From the NCBI RefSeq assembly GCF_003143515.1, contig NZ_CP029343.1, forward strand, positions 5,146,001 through 5,210,000: a DNA stretch of 64,000 nucleotides. Direction: 5' to 3'. Below the pieces are notes generated by a model. The model was not told the DNA's origin and searched no databases. It saw only the letters and a program-made list of their open reading frames with translations. Source of the stretch: Massilia oculi (GTDB lineage: Bacteria; Pseudomonadota; Gammaproteobacteria; Burkholderiales; Burkholderiaceae_D). Below, in pieces: positions 43,158 through 52,884 of the stretch. Both the position numbers and the translations under genes were made by a program. Position 1 is the first letter of the stretch. Every line of letters starts with the position of its first letter.

Positions 43158-44855
43158 ATGGAAACCATCTACCTGGAATCACCCGACGCCCTTCAGGACC
43201 TGCGCGCGATCTATTCGGCGCTCGACGGCGCCCAGGCCATCATCGAATTCGATATAAATGGCAATATCCTGCGCGCCAATGACAACTTCCTGGCCGTGAC
43301 CGGCTACACCGACGACGAGTTGACGGGCCGGCATCATTCGATGTTCTGCCAGCGCGACCTGATCGACTCGCCGGCCTACTTGCGCTTCTGGCAAGACCTG
43401 GCCGCCGGAAAGACCGACCGCGCCGAGTACAAGCGCATTGCCAAGGGCGGGCGAGAGTTCTGGATCAATGCCTCCTACAATCCGGTCAAGGACGCCAGCG
43501 GCCGCGTGTGCAAGATCATCAAGTTCGCCACCGACATCACGCTGGAAAAACTCCGCGCCGCCGAGACCTCGGGTCTGGTGGCGGCGATCGGCAAGGCCCA
43601 GGCCGTGGTCGAATTCGACATGAACGGCATCCTGCTGGACGCCAACGCCAATTTCCTCGACCTGCTCGACTACGCGCTGGAAGACGTGCGCGGCGAGCAC
43701 CACCGTGTGTTCTGCGACGACGAATATGCCGCCAGCGCGGCCTATCGTCGCTTCTGGGGCAAGCTCAACCGCGGCGAATTCGACGCCGGCCGCTACAAGC
43801 GCCATGGCAACAACGGCAAGACGGTGTGGATCCAGGCCACCTACAACCCGATCTTCGACGCCGACGGCAAGCCGGTGAAGGTGGTCAAGTTCGCCACCGA
43901 CATCACCGAGCAGGTGATGCTGGAGCACGCCGCCGTCGCGCGCGCCGAATCCGAACGCCAGAAGGTCGACACACTGCTCGAGCAGGTTGCGCGCGCCTCG
44001 CGCGGCGACCTGACCGGCTCGATCGACACCAGCGGCGACGAGCCGCTCGACCAGCTGGCGCGCGGCGTCATGAAGATGATCGGCGACCTGCGCTCCGTGA
44101 TCGGCGACGCCGTCGACGCCGCCGGCAAGCTCAACGACTCTTCGCGCGCGATCGCCGACCGTTCGAACACGGTCGCCGCCAGCGCCCAGGCGCTGGGCGC
44201 CACGGTGGAGCAGATGAACGCCTCGGTCGACGGCCTGACCGCCTCGATCAACACCATCGCGCGCAGCACCCAGGAAGCCAATGCCCTGGCCCAGAACACC
44301 CGCGACGAGGCCGAGATCGGCGCCAGGGCGATCGCCCGCTCGATCGAGGCGATGGCGATGATCAACCAGTCGTCCGAAGACATCGGCGAGATCGTGAAGG
44401 TGATCGGCGAGATCGCCGGCCAGACCAATATGCTGGCCTTCAATGCCGCGATCGAGGCGGCGCGCGCCGGCGAGCACGGCCTGGGCTTCTCGGTGGTGGC
44501 CGACGAGGTCAGGAAGCTCGCTGAACGCTCTTCGCAGGCGACCAAGGAAATCTCGAAACTGATCAATGAATCGGTGCGCCGCGTGGCCCAGGGCAGCGAG
44601 ATCTCGCGACAGGCGAGCGAAGCCTTCGACCGCATCACCACGGGCGTGGGCAAGACCTCGCTGGCGATCGCCGAGATCTCGGACAGCGCCAGCGAGCAGT
44701 CGCTGACGGCCAAGGAAGTGAGCGCCGCGATTCTCTACATCGCCCAGGAAACCGAGCGATCGGCGGGTTCCTGCGACAGCATCGCGCGTTCGACCGAGGG
44801 CCTGAACGAACACGCCGGACACCTGAACGCCACCGTGGCCCGCTTCGTGGTGTAA
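43158..44855 (+). CDS. Soluble methyl-accepting chemotaxis protein with two PAS domains
   Basis: Chemoreceptor of about 565 residues from the ATG at 43158 ([15 protein letters not shown]); the frame is open further upstream, where an ATG at 43092 is an alternative. Two PAS domains of the Aer/BdlA type follow each other at about 15-125 ([20 protein letters not shown]) and 140-250 ([20 protein letters not shown]), each with the FCQRD/FCDDE element. There is no transmembrane segment, so it is cytoplasmic. A HAMP-like linker and the long helical signalling domain follow, with the hairpin tip [20 protein letters not shown] and [15 protein letters not shown]. Members with this layout (BdlA-like) sense redox or internal metabolic state. 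It is followed by cheR with 9 bases between. Confidence 0.9.
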   Translation: METIYLESPDALQDLRAIYSALDGAQAIIEFDINGNILRANDNFLAVTGYTDDELTGRHHSMFCQRDLIDSPAYLRFWQDLAAGKTDRAEYKRIAKGGREFWINASYNPVKDASGRVCKIIKFATDITLEKLRAAETSGLVAAIGKAQAVVEFDMNGILLDANANFLDLLDYALEDVRGEHHRVFCDDEYAASAAYRRFWGKLNRGEFDAGRYKRHGNNGKTVWIQATYNPIFDADGKPVKVVKFATDITEQVMLEHAAVARAESERQKVDTLLEQVARASRGDLTGSIDTSGDEPLDQLARGVMKMIGDLRSVIGDAVDAAGKLNDSSRAIADRSNTVAASAQALGATVEQMNASVDGLTASINTIARSTQEANALAQNTRDEAEIGARAIARSIEAMAMINQSSEDIGEIVKVIGEIAGQTNMLAFNAAIEAARAGEHGLGFSVVADEVRKLAERSSQATKEISKLINESVRRVAQGSEISRQASEAFDRITTGVGKTSLAIAEISDSASEQSLTAKEVSAAILYIAQETERSAGSCDSIARSTEGLNEHAGHLNATVARFVV

Positions 44856-44864
44856 AAGAGCGAT

Positions 44865-45689
44865 ATGGGACTGAGCGACATGGAACTGAGCGACGACAAG
44901 CTGGACACCATCATCGGCCTGGTGCGCCGGCACACCGGCATCGCCATGGGCCGGCACAAGCGCGTGCTGCTGCAGGGGCGGCTGCAGCCGCGCCTGCGTG
45001 CGCTGGGGCTCGACAGCTATGGCGCCTACATCGCGCGCCTCGACCACGACCGCCAGGAAGTCGTGTCGTTCATCAATTCGGTGACCACCAACGATACCGC
45101 CTTCTTCCGCACTCCGGCCGTGTGGCGCTGGCTGGAACGCGAGTTCCTGCCCGAGTGGGCCGCGCGCGCCGAGGATGCGCCGCTGCGCATCTGGTCGGCC
45201 GCCGCCGCCACCGGCGAGGAAGCGTATTCGCTGGCCATGACCTGCCTCGAGGCGCGCCGCAACTTCCCTGGCCTGCGCTTCGAGATCCTGGCCACCGACA
45301 TCTCGACCGAGGCCCTGGCCACGGCGCGCGCCGCCATGTACCGCGGGCGCAGCGTGGAGCGTTTCGAGCGCGACCACCCGGAACTGTTCCGCAAATACCT
45401 GCGCCCGGTGGGCGAGGCGTTCCGCGTCGCCGGCGAGGTGTCGCAGTACGTCGAGTTCGGCGAACACAACCTGCTGCAGCGGCCCCCGCGTGTGGCCGGC
45501 TTCGACCTGGTCATGCTGCGCAACGTGCTGATCTACTTCGACGCACAGGCCCAGCAGCGGGTGCTGGCCGGCGCCCGCGCATCGATGCGGCGCGAGGCGC
45601 GCCTGGTCCTCGGCGAACAGGAATCCATCACCCGGCTGGACACGGACTTCGTGTTCGAGCAGGCCCACGTCTACCGTATCGGGGATTGA
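44865..45689 (+). CDS. cheR: CheR chemoreceptor glutamate methyltransferase
   Basis: Methylates glutamate residues of chemoreceptors using S-adenosylmethionine, for sensory adaptation, in the cytoplasm. The 274 residues comprise the small N-terminal helical domain (about 1-80) with SVTTNDTAFFRTPAVWRWLE and the SAM-binding domain with RIWSAAAATGEEAYSLAM, ILATDISTEALATARAAMY and DLVMLRNVLIYFDAQAQQRV. The typical NxTxFFR segment reads NDTAFFR here, so the enzyme looks intact. No C-terminal receptor-tethering pentapeptide domain is present. It lies second in the operon, directly after the PAS receptor, probably its main target. Confidence 0.93.
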   Translation: MGLSDMELSDDKLDTIIGLVRRHTGIAMGRHKRVLLQGRLQPRLRALGLDSYGAYIARLDHDRQEVVSFINSVTTNDTAFFRTPAVWRWLEREFLPEWAARAEDAPLRIWSAAAATGEEAYSLAMTCLEARRNFPGLRFEILATDISTEALATARAAMYRGRSVERFERDHPELFRKYLRPVGEAFRVAGEVSQYVEFGEHNLLQRPPRVAGFDLVMLRNVLIYFDAQAQQRVLAGARASMRREARLVLGEQESITRLDTDFVFEQAHVYRIGD

Positions 45690-45696
45690 ACACACC

Positions 45697-46194
45697 ATGA
45701 ACACGCACAGCATGAACCACACGTCCCACGTCCTGACTGGCCAGATGCAGATCGGCCAGGGCGAGCAGGTCCTCACCGCGCTGCTCGGTTCCTGCGTCGG
45801 GATCGGCATTATCTGGCGCAAGCAGCGCCGCTGCGGCCTGGCGCACTGCTTCCTGCCCGAGGGCATCGAGACGGGCGAAGACTCGGCGCGCTACGTCAGC
45901 GCCGCGGTGCCGCGCCTGCTGGCGGCGATGGGCGTGCGGCGCGAGCAGTACGACGAGGTGGACGTGGTGATCGCCGGCGGCGCGCGCATGCTGAACCTGC
46001 GCACCCACGACGGCGCGGTGGGCGCCCGCAACATCGCGGCGGCGCGCTCGCAGATTTCGCTGCGCGGCCTGCAGGTGGCGTTCCAGGACGTCGGCGGCTC
46101 GCAGGGACGGCGCCTGTCGATCGACTGCGACCGCCAGACTTTCAGCGTGGTGCGCATCCAATCCGCGCAGCGCGAGCAGATGGTGGCGGCATGA
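45697..46194 (+). CDS. cheD: CheD chemoreceptor glutamine deamidase
   Basis: Deamidates glutamines of chemoreceptors, creating methylation sites for CheR and tuning adaptation. The 165-residue protein shows the family's catalytic Cys in LGSCVGIGI (Cys33) and His in GLAHCFLPEG (His50), a Cys-His pair as in the Thermotoga enzyme. The AGGARMLN region and the QDVGGSQGRRLSIDCDRQ end are also family-typical. It starts 7 bases after cheR and its TGA stop overlaps the ATG of the triple-CheW gene (ATGA), so the three are one operon. Confidence 0.92.
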   Translation: MNTHSMNHTSHVLTGQMQIGQGEQVLTALLGSCVGIGIIWRKQRRCGLAHCFLPEGIETGEDSARYVSAAVPRLLAAMGVRREQYDEVDVVIAGGARMLNLRTHDGAVGARNIAAARSQISLRGLQVAFQDVGGSQGRRLSIDCDRQTFSVVRIQSAQREQMVAA

Positions 46195-47780
46195 ACGCGC
46201 TGGACGACATGCACGCCGACGCGCGCGCCGCGGTGGCCGCGATCGATGCGCAGCAGGCCGCCGCCGCGCGCGTGCTGCGCGAGGCGGCCGGCATGGAAGT
46301 GGTGGGCACCTTCTTCCTGGCCGGCCAGGAATTCGCGCTGCCGGCCGACCATGTGCGCGAAGTGGTGGGCATGCCTGAGCGGATCACCCCGATTCCGCTG
46401 TCGCCGGCCTGCCTGGAAGGCATCTTCACCCTGCGCGGCGCCGCCATCCCGCTCCTGAACCTGGGCCGCATCTTCGATCCGGCGGCGCCCGCCGCCTCGA
46501 GCGGGCAACGGATCGCGATCGTCGACGTCGACGACATCCAGGTCGGCCTGGTGTTCGACGCCACCGGCGAAGTGCTGCGCGTGCGCCCCGAACAGCGTGC
46601 CGGGCTGCGCTGGAGCGAGGGCCAGCAACCGGGCGTGGTCGCGGGCGCGATCACGCTGGAAGACGGCGCGCGCATCGTCCAGATGCTCGATGCCGCGCAT
46701 CTGGTGCGCATCGATAACGTGCCCCAGGTGCGGGCCCACGCCAGCGTCGCGCGCGAAGCCTGGCGCATGCGCTTCCTGCGCCAGGCCCAGGGCCGCAAGT
46801 GCATCTCGTTCACCGTGGGCGCTCTGCGCTTCGCGCTGGCGATGGAGGCGATCCAGGAAATCATGCGCTTGCCGCCGCTGCAGCCGTCGGTGATGCTGGG
46901 CCGCCTGTGCAAGGGCTGGCTCAACCTGCGCGGCGCGCCGGTCGGCGTGGTCGACTTCGGCGCGCTGCTGCAGTGCGCGCCTTCTGCCTGCGATCCGGAC
47001 GATGCGCGGGTGCTGGTGGTGCGCATCGGCGACGAGCAGCTGGGCCTTCTGGTCGACGCGGTGGACGACATCCGGCCCTACTTCGACAGCGACATCCTGC
47101 CGATCCCGATGCTGGGCACGGCGCGCGGCGCCATGTACCGCGGCTGCCTGCCCAATGCGGAGCTGGGCGACAGCCTGTTCCTGGCGCATGAGGCGCTGTT
47201 CTCGGATGCCGAGGTGGCCGAGATCTGCGCTGGCCACCGCCGCCTGTACGCGGCCGAAGCCGGCGCGGCGCGCGCGGCCGAGAAGAAAGTGGGCGCGCGT
47301 CGCGTCTACCTGGCGTTCTCGCTCGACACCGGCTGGGCGGCCGACATCGGCCAGGTGCGCGAGATCGTCGATTTCGACGGTCCCGTCACCCGTCCGCCCG
47401 GCATGCCGGACTGCGTGCTCGGCATGATGCAGGTGCGCCAGCAGATGGTGTGCGTGATCGACCTGCGCACCCTGTACGGCATGGCGCCGCTCGAGGACCG
47501 CTCCGGTTGCCGCATCCTGGTGCTGGAGCACGAGGGCGAGCGTTTCGGCCTGGTGGTCGACCGCGTGGACACCATCCTGTCGCTGCCCGACAGCCAGCGC
47601 CGTCCTTCGCCGCAGCTGCTGCGCGTGAACGGACCCGAGGACATGCGGCGCGACGCCGCCGAAGTGCTCGAGGTGCCGGGCGAGGACGGGCGCATGGATG
47701 GGCAGGAGCGTGTGCTTACCTTGCTGGACAAGGAGCGCTTCCTGGCGACCCTACGTCAGTCTCTCCAGCAGCGCCTGTAA
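46191..47780 (+). CDS. Triple CheW-domain coupling protein
   Basis: Cytoplasmic protein of 529 residues built of three CheW-like domains in tandem, at about 36-180 (FFLAGQEFALPADHVREVVG), 200-340 (FTVGALRFALAMEAIQEIMR) and 367-515 (FSLDTGWAADIGQVREIVDF). Each has the conserved LRGA/LRGAP or RQQMVCVIDLR strand and a final GLVFDATGEV-type motif. Standard CheW has one domain. Multiple domains suggest a scaffold that couples several receptors or kinases, or bridges signalling arrays. Its last 30 bases overlap the 3' end of the convergent hybrid kinase. Confidence 0.9.
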   Translation: MNALDDMHADARAAVAAIDAQQAAAARVLREAAGMEVVGTFFLAGQEFALPADHVREVVGMPERITPIPLSPACLEGIFTLRGAAIPLLNLGRIFDPAAPAASSGQRIAIVDVDDIQVGLVFDATGEVLRVRPEQRAGLRWSEGQQPGVVAGAITLEDGARIVQMLDAAHLVRIDNVPQVRAHASVAREAWRMRFLRQAQGRKCISFTVGALRFALAMEAIQEIMRLPPLQPSVMLGRLCKGWLNLRGAPVGVVDFGALLQCAPSACDPDDARVLVVRIGDEQLGLLVDAVDDIRPYFDSDILPIPMLGTARGAMYRGCLPNAELGDSLFLAHEALFSDAEVAEICAGHRRLYAAEAGAARAAEKKVGARRVYLAFSLDTGWAADIGQVREIVDFDGPVTRPPGMPDCVLGMMQVRQQMVCVIDLRTLYGMAPLEDRSGCRILVLEHEGERFGLVVDRVDTILSLPDSQRRPSPQLLRVNGPEDMRRDAAEVLEVPGEDGRMDGQERVLTLLDKERFLATLRQSLQQRL

Positions 47781-50700
47781 CTGCTGCGCATCGTAGGGCT
47801 TCGGCAGCAGCGCCAGCGCCGAATCGGCACCGGCCTCGCCCGATGCGTGGCTGGCGCCGCTCACGAACGCGATGCGCGTGCGCGGCGATCTTTCCCTGAT
47901 CGCGCGCGCCAGCTCCGCGCCACCCATGCCCGGCAACTGCAGGTCGGTCAGCACGATGTCCGGCCGCTGATCCAGCAGCGCCAACGCCGTTTCGGCGCTG
48001 GCCGCCTCCAGCACCTCATACCCCATGATGCGCATCAGTTCCGCGGCGTTCTCGCGGATGTCGTCCTCGTCTTCCACCAGCAGCACGCGTGCCTTCGAGC
48101 CGGCCGGCGCGGCGGCGCCGGGCGATGGCTGCAGGGCCGCGTTCTTCTGCTGCTGGTTCGCCAGCACATGGCGGATCTTGCGCGCCAGCGCGTCGCGTGT
48201 ATACGGCTTGCCGAGCAGTTCGACGCCCGGATCGAGGCGGCCGCCGTGCACGATCGCGTTCTCGGTATAGCCCGAGGTGAACAGCACCGCGACGTTCGGC
48301 AGGCGCGCGCGCGTCTTCCTGGCCAGCTCCGGGCTGCGTAAGGGGCCCGGCATGACGACGTCGGTGAACAGCAGGTCGACGTGGATGCCGCTGTCAATCA
48401 CGGTCAGGGCCGAGGCGGCGTCGTTGGCGCGCAGCACCCGGTAGCCCAGGTCGGCCAGCATGTCGACCACGGTCAGGCGCACCTGCTCGTCGTCCTCGAC
48501 CACCAGCACGGTCTCGTGGCCGCCGGTCGCCGGCTGGGCCAAATGCTCGGCGGCGTGGTCCTCGGCCTGCAGCGAGCGCGGTAGGTAGATCTTGACCGTG
48601 GTGCCTTCGCCGACCTCGCTGTAGATCTTGACGTGGCCGCCGGATTGCTTGACCAGGCCGTACACCATCGACAGGCCGAGGCCCGTGCCCTTGCCCTCGG
48701 GCTTGGTCGAGAAGAAGGGCTCGAAGGCCTGGTCGATGACTTCCTGCGGCATGCCGCTGCCGGTGTCGCTGACGGCCAGCAGCACGTACTGGCCGGGAGC
48801 GACCTCGGGGTGGGCGGCGCAGTAGCCGGCGTCCAGCGCGGCGTTGGCGACTTCGAGGGTCAGCCTGCCGGCGCCGTCCATGGCGTCGCGCGCATTGATC
48901 GCCAGGTTCAGGATCGCGTTCTCGAGCTGGGCCGGATCGACCTCGGTGGTCCACAGGCCGCCCGAGATCACCATCTCGACATCGATCTCCTCGCCCAGGG
49001 CGCGCCGCATCATGTCTTCCATGCTGCCCAGCAGGCGACCGATCTTGACCGCCTTCGGCTCGAGCGGCTGGCGGCGCGCGAACGACAGCAGCGAGCTGGC
49101 CAGCTTGGCGCCGCGCTCGACGCCGCTCATGGCGTTCTGGACGCGCTTCCTGATCTCGGGCAGGCCGTCGGCGCGGCGCGCGATCAGTTGCAGGTTGCCG
49201 CCGATGACTTGCAGCAGATTATTGAAGTCGTGCGCGACGCCACCGGTCAGCTTGCCGATGGTTTCCATCTTCTGCGCCTGCTGCAGCGCGGCCTCGGTGC
49301 GCCGCATGGCTTCCATCTGGGCCAGGTCGGTGCTGATGTCGCGGCCGACCGCGTGGATGTACTGGTCGTCGGGCGAGGCGGTCCAGGACAGGTTGCACCA
49401 GCTGCCGTTCTTGCGCCGATAGCGGTTCTCGAAGCGGTACACCTGGCCGCCCAGGCGCAGCGCCTCGATCTGGCGCGTGGTGGGTTCGCGGTCGTCCGGG
49501 TGCACCAGGTCGAGCAGCGGCGTGGCGAGCACCTCGGATTCAAGCCAGCCAAGGATGGTCGTGAAGGCCGGGTTTACGGCGGACAAGACTCCCTGCAGGT
49601 CGGCCACCAGCATGATGTCCTTCGACAGCCGCCACATGCGGTCACGCTCGGCCGTGCGGCGCCCGACCCGTTCCTCGAGCGTGGCGTTGACGGCGGCCAG
49701 CGCCTCGCTGGCGCGCTTCTGTTCCTCGATGTCGATGCTGCTGCCGATCCACAGGGCGCCGTCGCCGGCCTCGCCCGGCGAACGCCGCGCGCGCACCAGG
49801 TGCCAGCGGTATTCGCCGTCGTGGCGGCGCAGCCGGATCTCGGCGTCGAGCGGGGCGCTGGAGGCCACGCTGGCGTCCCACAGCGCGCGGAAGCGGGCCA
49901 CGTCGTCCGGATGCACCAGCGGGCCCCAGCCATGGCCCAGCATGGCCAGGGGCGCGGCGCCGGCGCTGGCATATTCGTGCACGCGGTCGTTGATCCATTC
50001 GACGCTGCCGTCCTCGCGCGCGGCCCAGACATGGTTGGGCATGGCCTGGGCGAAGGTGCGCAAGCGCGCCTCGCTGGCGCGCAGCGCGCGCTCGGCGACC
50101 GCGCGCTCGGTGACGTCGTTGCCCTCGACGAAAGTGGCGAACACGGCGCCGTTGGCGTCCTTCAGCGGTTGCAGCACGAAGTCGATGAAGGTGCGTACCG
50201 GCGCGTCCAGGCCTGGATTGCGCAGCGTGATTTCCACGCCCTCGGCGCGGAAGGTCGTGCCGTCGGCGAAGCAGCGGTCGAGCACCTCGACGATGCCGCG
50301 CTCGGCCAGTTCCGGCACCGCGTGCGCCACCGGCATGCCGAGCAGGGGACGGTGGCCGGTCAGCGCGCGGTAGGCGTCGTTGGCCAGGGCGTAGCGGTGC
50401 TCGCTGCCCTCGAGCAGGCAGATGAAGCCGGGCGCCTGCTCGAACATCGTGTTCAGCCGTTCGCGCTCGGCGCGCACGTGGCGCTCGGCCTTGACCTTGG
50501 CCGAGGTTTCCACTACTACCGCCATCACGCCGGCGATGGCGCCGTCCTGGTCGCGGATCGGCGAGTAATCGAGGTTCATCCAGACCGGCTCGGGCTGGCC
50601 GCTGCGGTGCAGGGTCAGTTCCTGGTCCTGATAGCTGAGGGTGCCGCCCGCCAGGCCCACCTTCATCACGTTGTCGTTGAAGTCGGCCACCTCGGGCCAG

Positions 50701-50992
50701 CCTTCGCGCACCTTCGAGCCGAGCAGCACCGGATGGCGCCCGCCGGCGAACACCCGGTAGGCGTCGTTGTAGATCATGTAGCCATCCTCGCCCACAGGGT
50801 GACGATCGGCGCCGGGGTGGCCATGATCAGGGCCACCGTGGTCTTGAGCACGGTCGGCCAGTCTTCGATGGGGCCCAGGCTCGTGGTATCCCAGGGGAAG
50901 GCAAGAATCAGTCGCGACGTCTCGTCATTGGCGGCAGGAAGGGAGGGCTGGCTGGCGGCATCGGCGCGAATGCTAAAAAGTGAACGATGCAT
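47751..50992 (-). pseudogene. Large hybrid histidine kinase (PAS repeats, HisKA, HATPase, two receivers), split by a single-base frameshift near the N-terminus
   Basis: From the ATG at 50992 the first frame gives MHRSLFSIRADAASQPSL, then FPWDTTSLGPIEDWPTVLKT and APIVTLW, and hits a stop. The next frame takes over at about 50793 with GEDGYMIYNDAYRVFAGG and stays open to 47751. Adding one C/G to the CCC run at 50791-50793 gives APIVTLWGEDGYMIYNDAYR, the normal PAS-kinase wording, so the intact protein would have about 1080 residues. The frame has four PAS regions, HisKA with GGVAHDFNNLLQVIGGNL (a kinase of the NtrB-like HDFNNLL class), HATPase with GTGLGLSMVYGLVKQSGG, and two C-terminal receivers (VLVVEDDEQVRLTVVDML and VLLVEDEDDIRENAAELM). 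The body is intact, so a sequencing error is likely. Confidence 0.8.
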
Positions 50993-51069
50993 TTTACACT
51001 TCAGTTACCATGGGGACGCCACGTACGCCGCCACCTTTATTATTCGGCAACATCTTTCAGATATCTCTC

Positions 51070-51759
51070 ATGTGCGTTAATTATAGTCCTCCGACACCCG
51101 AGCAGTTCAACGGCCGCATTGGCGCCTTCAGCATCCTGCCGCGCGACTGGCACTGGCCCGAGGAAACCTGGAAGGATTACGCGGCGCCGATCCTGCGCGC
51201 GGCGCCCGGCTTGCCGCTGGATGCCTGCGTGGCCAGCTATGGCATGGTGCCGCGGCGCCACATCCCGCCCGAGGTCAAGCCCTTCGACACCATGAATGCG
51301 CGCGCCGAATCGCTGCTCGAGCGGCGTTCGTTCGCGCCGGCCTGGCGCCGCCTGCAGCTGTGCGCGGTACCGATGCTGCGGTTCTACGAGCCGTGCTACG
51401 AGAACGGGCGCGCCGAGCGCACCGCGATCGGCATGGCCGATGACGCGATGTTCTGGGTGGCGGGACTGTGGCGCGAGTGGCAAGAGGCCGACGGCGCCAT
51501 GTCGACCGCCTTCACCCAGATCACCATCAATGCCGACGACCATCCGCTGATGCGGCGCATGCACAAGCCGGGCGACGAGAAGCGCTCGCTGGTGCTGCTG
51601 GCGCAGGAGGAAGTGGGGGACTGGCTGGCCTGCCGCGACACGGACGTCGCGCGCAGCTTCCTGCGGCGTTATCCGGCCGAGCGCATGAAAGCGTGGCCGG
51701 CGCCGCTGGCGCCGAAGCGCGCCGCGCCGCCGCCATCGCCGAACATGGAGCTGTTCTAG
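51070..51759 (+). CDS. SRAP (YedK/HMCES) family protein
   Basis: Protein of 229 residues that in this family covalently caps abasic sites in single-stranded DNA through its N-terminal Cys. The ATG at 51070 is chosen because it places Cys at position 2 (MCVNYSPPTPEQFNG), the catalytic residue after Met removal; the upstream part of the frame is not homologous. The family's Asn-Ala-Arg-x-Glu segment is seen as MNARAESLLERRSF. The active-site His segment is probably DDHPLMRRMHKPGDEK. It sits between two minus-strand genes and is convergent with the alanine racemase, with which it shares a CTAG stop overlap. No LexA box was seen upstream. Confidence 0.88.
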   Translation: MCVNYSPPTPEQFNGRIGAFSILPRDWHWPEETWKDYAAPILRAAPGLPLDACVASYGMVPRRHIPPEVKPFDTMNARAESLLERRSFAPAWRRLQLCAVPMLRFYEPCYENGRAERTAIGMADDAMFWVAGLWREWQEADGAMSTAFTQITINADDHPLMRRMHKPGDEKRSLVLLAQEEVGDWLACRDTDVARSFLRRYPAERMKAWPAPLAPKRAAPPPSPNMELF

Positions 51760-52880
51760 CCGCCCACGTAGCGGCGGTGGAATCGCGGCCCCAGGCGCGT
51801 CAGCACCTCGTAGCCGATGGTGCCGGCCTGGGCCGCGACGTCGTCCACCGTCTGCTGCGGGCACAGGAGGTCGACCGCCTGGCCCGGCGCGATCCGCGAT
51901 TCGGCGATGCCGGTGACGTCGAGCGTGATGCTGTCCATCGACACCGTGCCGGCGAAGGGCACGGCCATGCCGTCGACGAAGGCTTGCGAACGGCCGGTGA
52001 GGGCGCGCAGCCAGCCGTCGGCATAGCCGATGGCGATGGTGGCGATGCGGCGCTCGCCCGGCGCGACATAGCGCGCGCCATAGCCGACGATGTCGCCGGC
52101 GGCCACGGTGCGCAGCTGCACCACGCGCGCCGCCAGCGACACCGCCTGCGCCAGCGGATTGGCGTGCCCCGGCTGGGGATTGATGCCGTACAGCGCGCAG
52201 CCCGGGCGCAGCAGGTCGAAGTGCCAGGCGCCGCCCAGGAACACGCCCGAGGAATTGGCCAGGCTGGCAGGCACGCCGGGGAACAGCGCGCGCACTTCCT
52301 CGAAGCGCTGGCGCTGGTGCTCGTTGAGCGGGTGCGCCGGCTCGTCGGCGCAGGCCAGGTGGCTCATCACCAGGCGCAGGTCGATGCCCTTCAGCCAGTC
52401 GGGATCCTGGCGCAGCCGGTCGAGGTCAGGCGGGGCCATGCCCATGCGCGACATGCCGGTGTCGACCTGCAGCGCGGCCGGCAACGCGCGGCCAAGGTCG
52501 CGCGCCAGCGCGCGCCACTCGGCGAGCTGGCCGGGATCGTTCAGCACCGGCACCAGGTCGTGCGCCAGGCAGTCGCGCGCCGCGCCCGGCATGGCGCCGT
52601 GCATCACATGGATCGTGCAATCCTCGGGCACGAGCCGGCGCAGGCGGATGCCTTCGTCGAGGTGGGCCACGAAGAAGCTGCGGCAACCTTCGCGCACCAG
52701 CGCTTGCGCGACCTGGCCCATGCCGAGCCCGTAGGCATCCGCCTTCAATACGGCCGCGCAGGCGGCCTGCGCGGTACCGGCCTGGCCGCGCTCGCGCAGC
52801 AGTCGGTAATTGGCGCGCACCGCGTCCAGGTCGATCGTGAGGATGGACCCGGCGCGGGCGCAGCTGGCCTGGTCGCTCAT
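51756..52880 (-). CDS. dadX: Alanine racemase, catabolic type
   Basis: PLP-dependent enzyme interconverting L- and D-alanine in the cytoplasm, 374 residues. The catalytic Lys lies in AVLKADAYGLGMGQVAQ (Lys46) and the second catalytic Tyr in GYGARYVAPGERR. The N-terminal TIM-barrel and C-terminal beta domain fit the usual length. The start at 52880 follows the dadA stop by only 4 bases, so the two form an operon. This pairing with a D-amino-acid dehydrogenase and a divergent Lrp-type regulator matches dadAX, which degrades L-alanine through D-alanine to pyruvate. A biosynthetic alr may exist elsewhere. Confidence 0.93.
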   Translation of the reverse strand: MSDQASCARAGSILTIDLDAVRANYRLLRERGQAGTAQAACAAVLKADAYGLGMGQVAQALVREGCRSFFVAHLDEGIRLRRLVPEDCTIHVMHGAMPGAARDCLAHDLVPVLNDPGQLAEWRALARDLGRALPAALQVDTGMSRMGMAPPDLDRLRQDPDWLKGIDLRLVMSHLACADEPAHPLNEHQRQRFEEVRALFPGVPASLANSSGVFLGGAWHFDLLRPGCALYGINPQPGHANPLAQAVSLAARVVQLRTVAAGDIVGYGARYVAPGERRIATIAIGYADGWLRALTGRSQAFVDGMAVPFAGTVSMDSITLDVTGIAESRIAPGQAVDLLCPQQTVDDVAAQAGTIGYEVLTRLGPRFHRRYVGG

Positions 52881-52884
52881 GGCG

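Noticed and set aside
50993..51069. Possible LexA box before the SRAP gene
   Set aside because: No CTGT-N8-ACAG palindrome is present in the gap.
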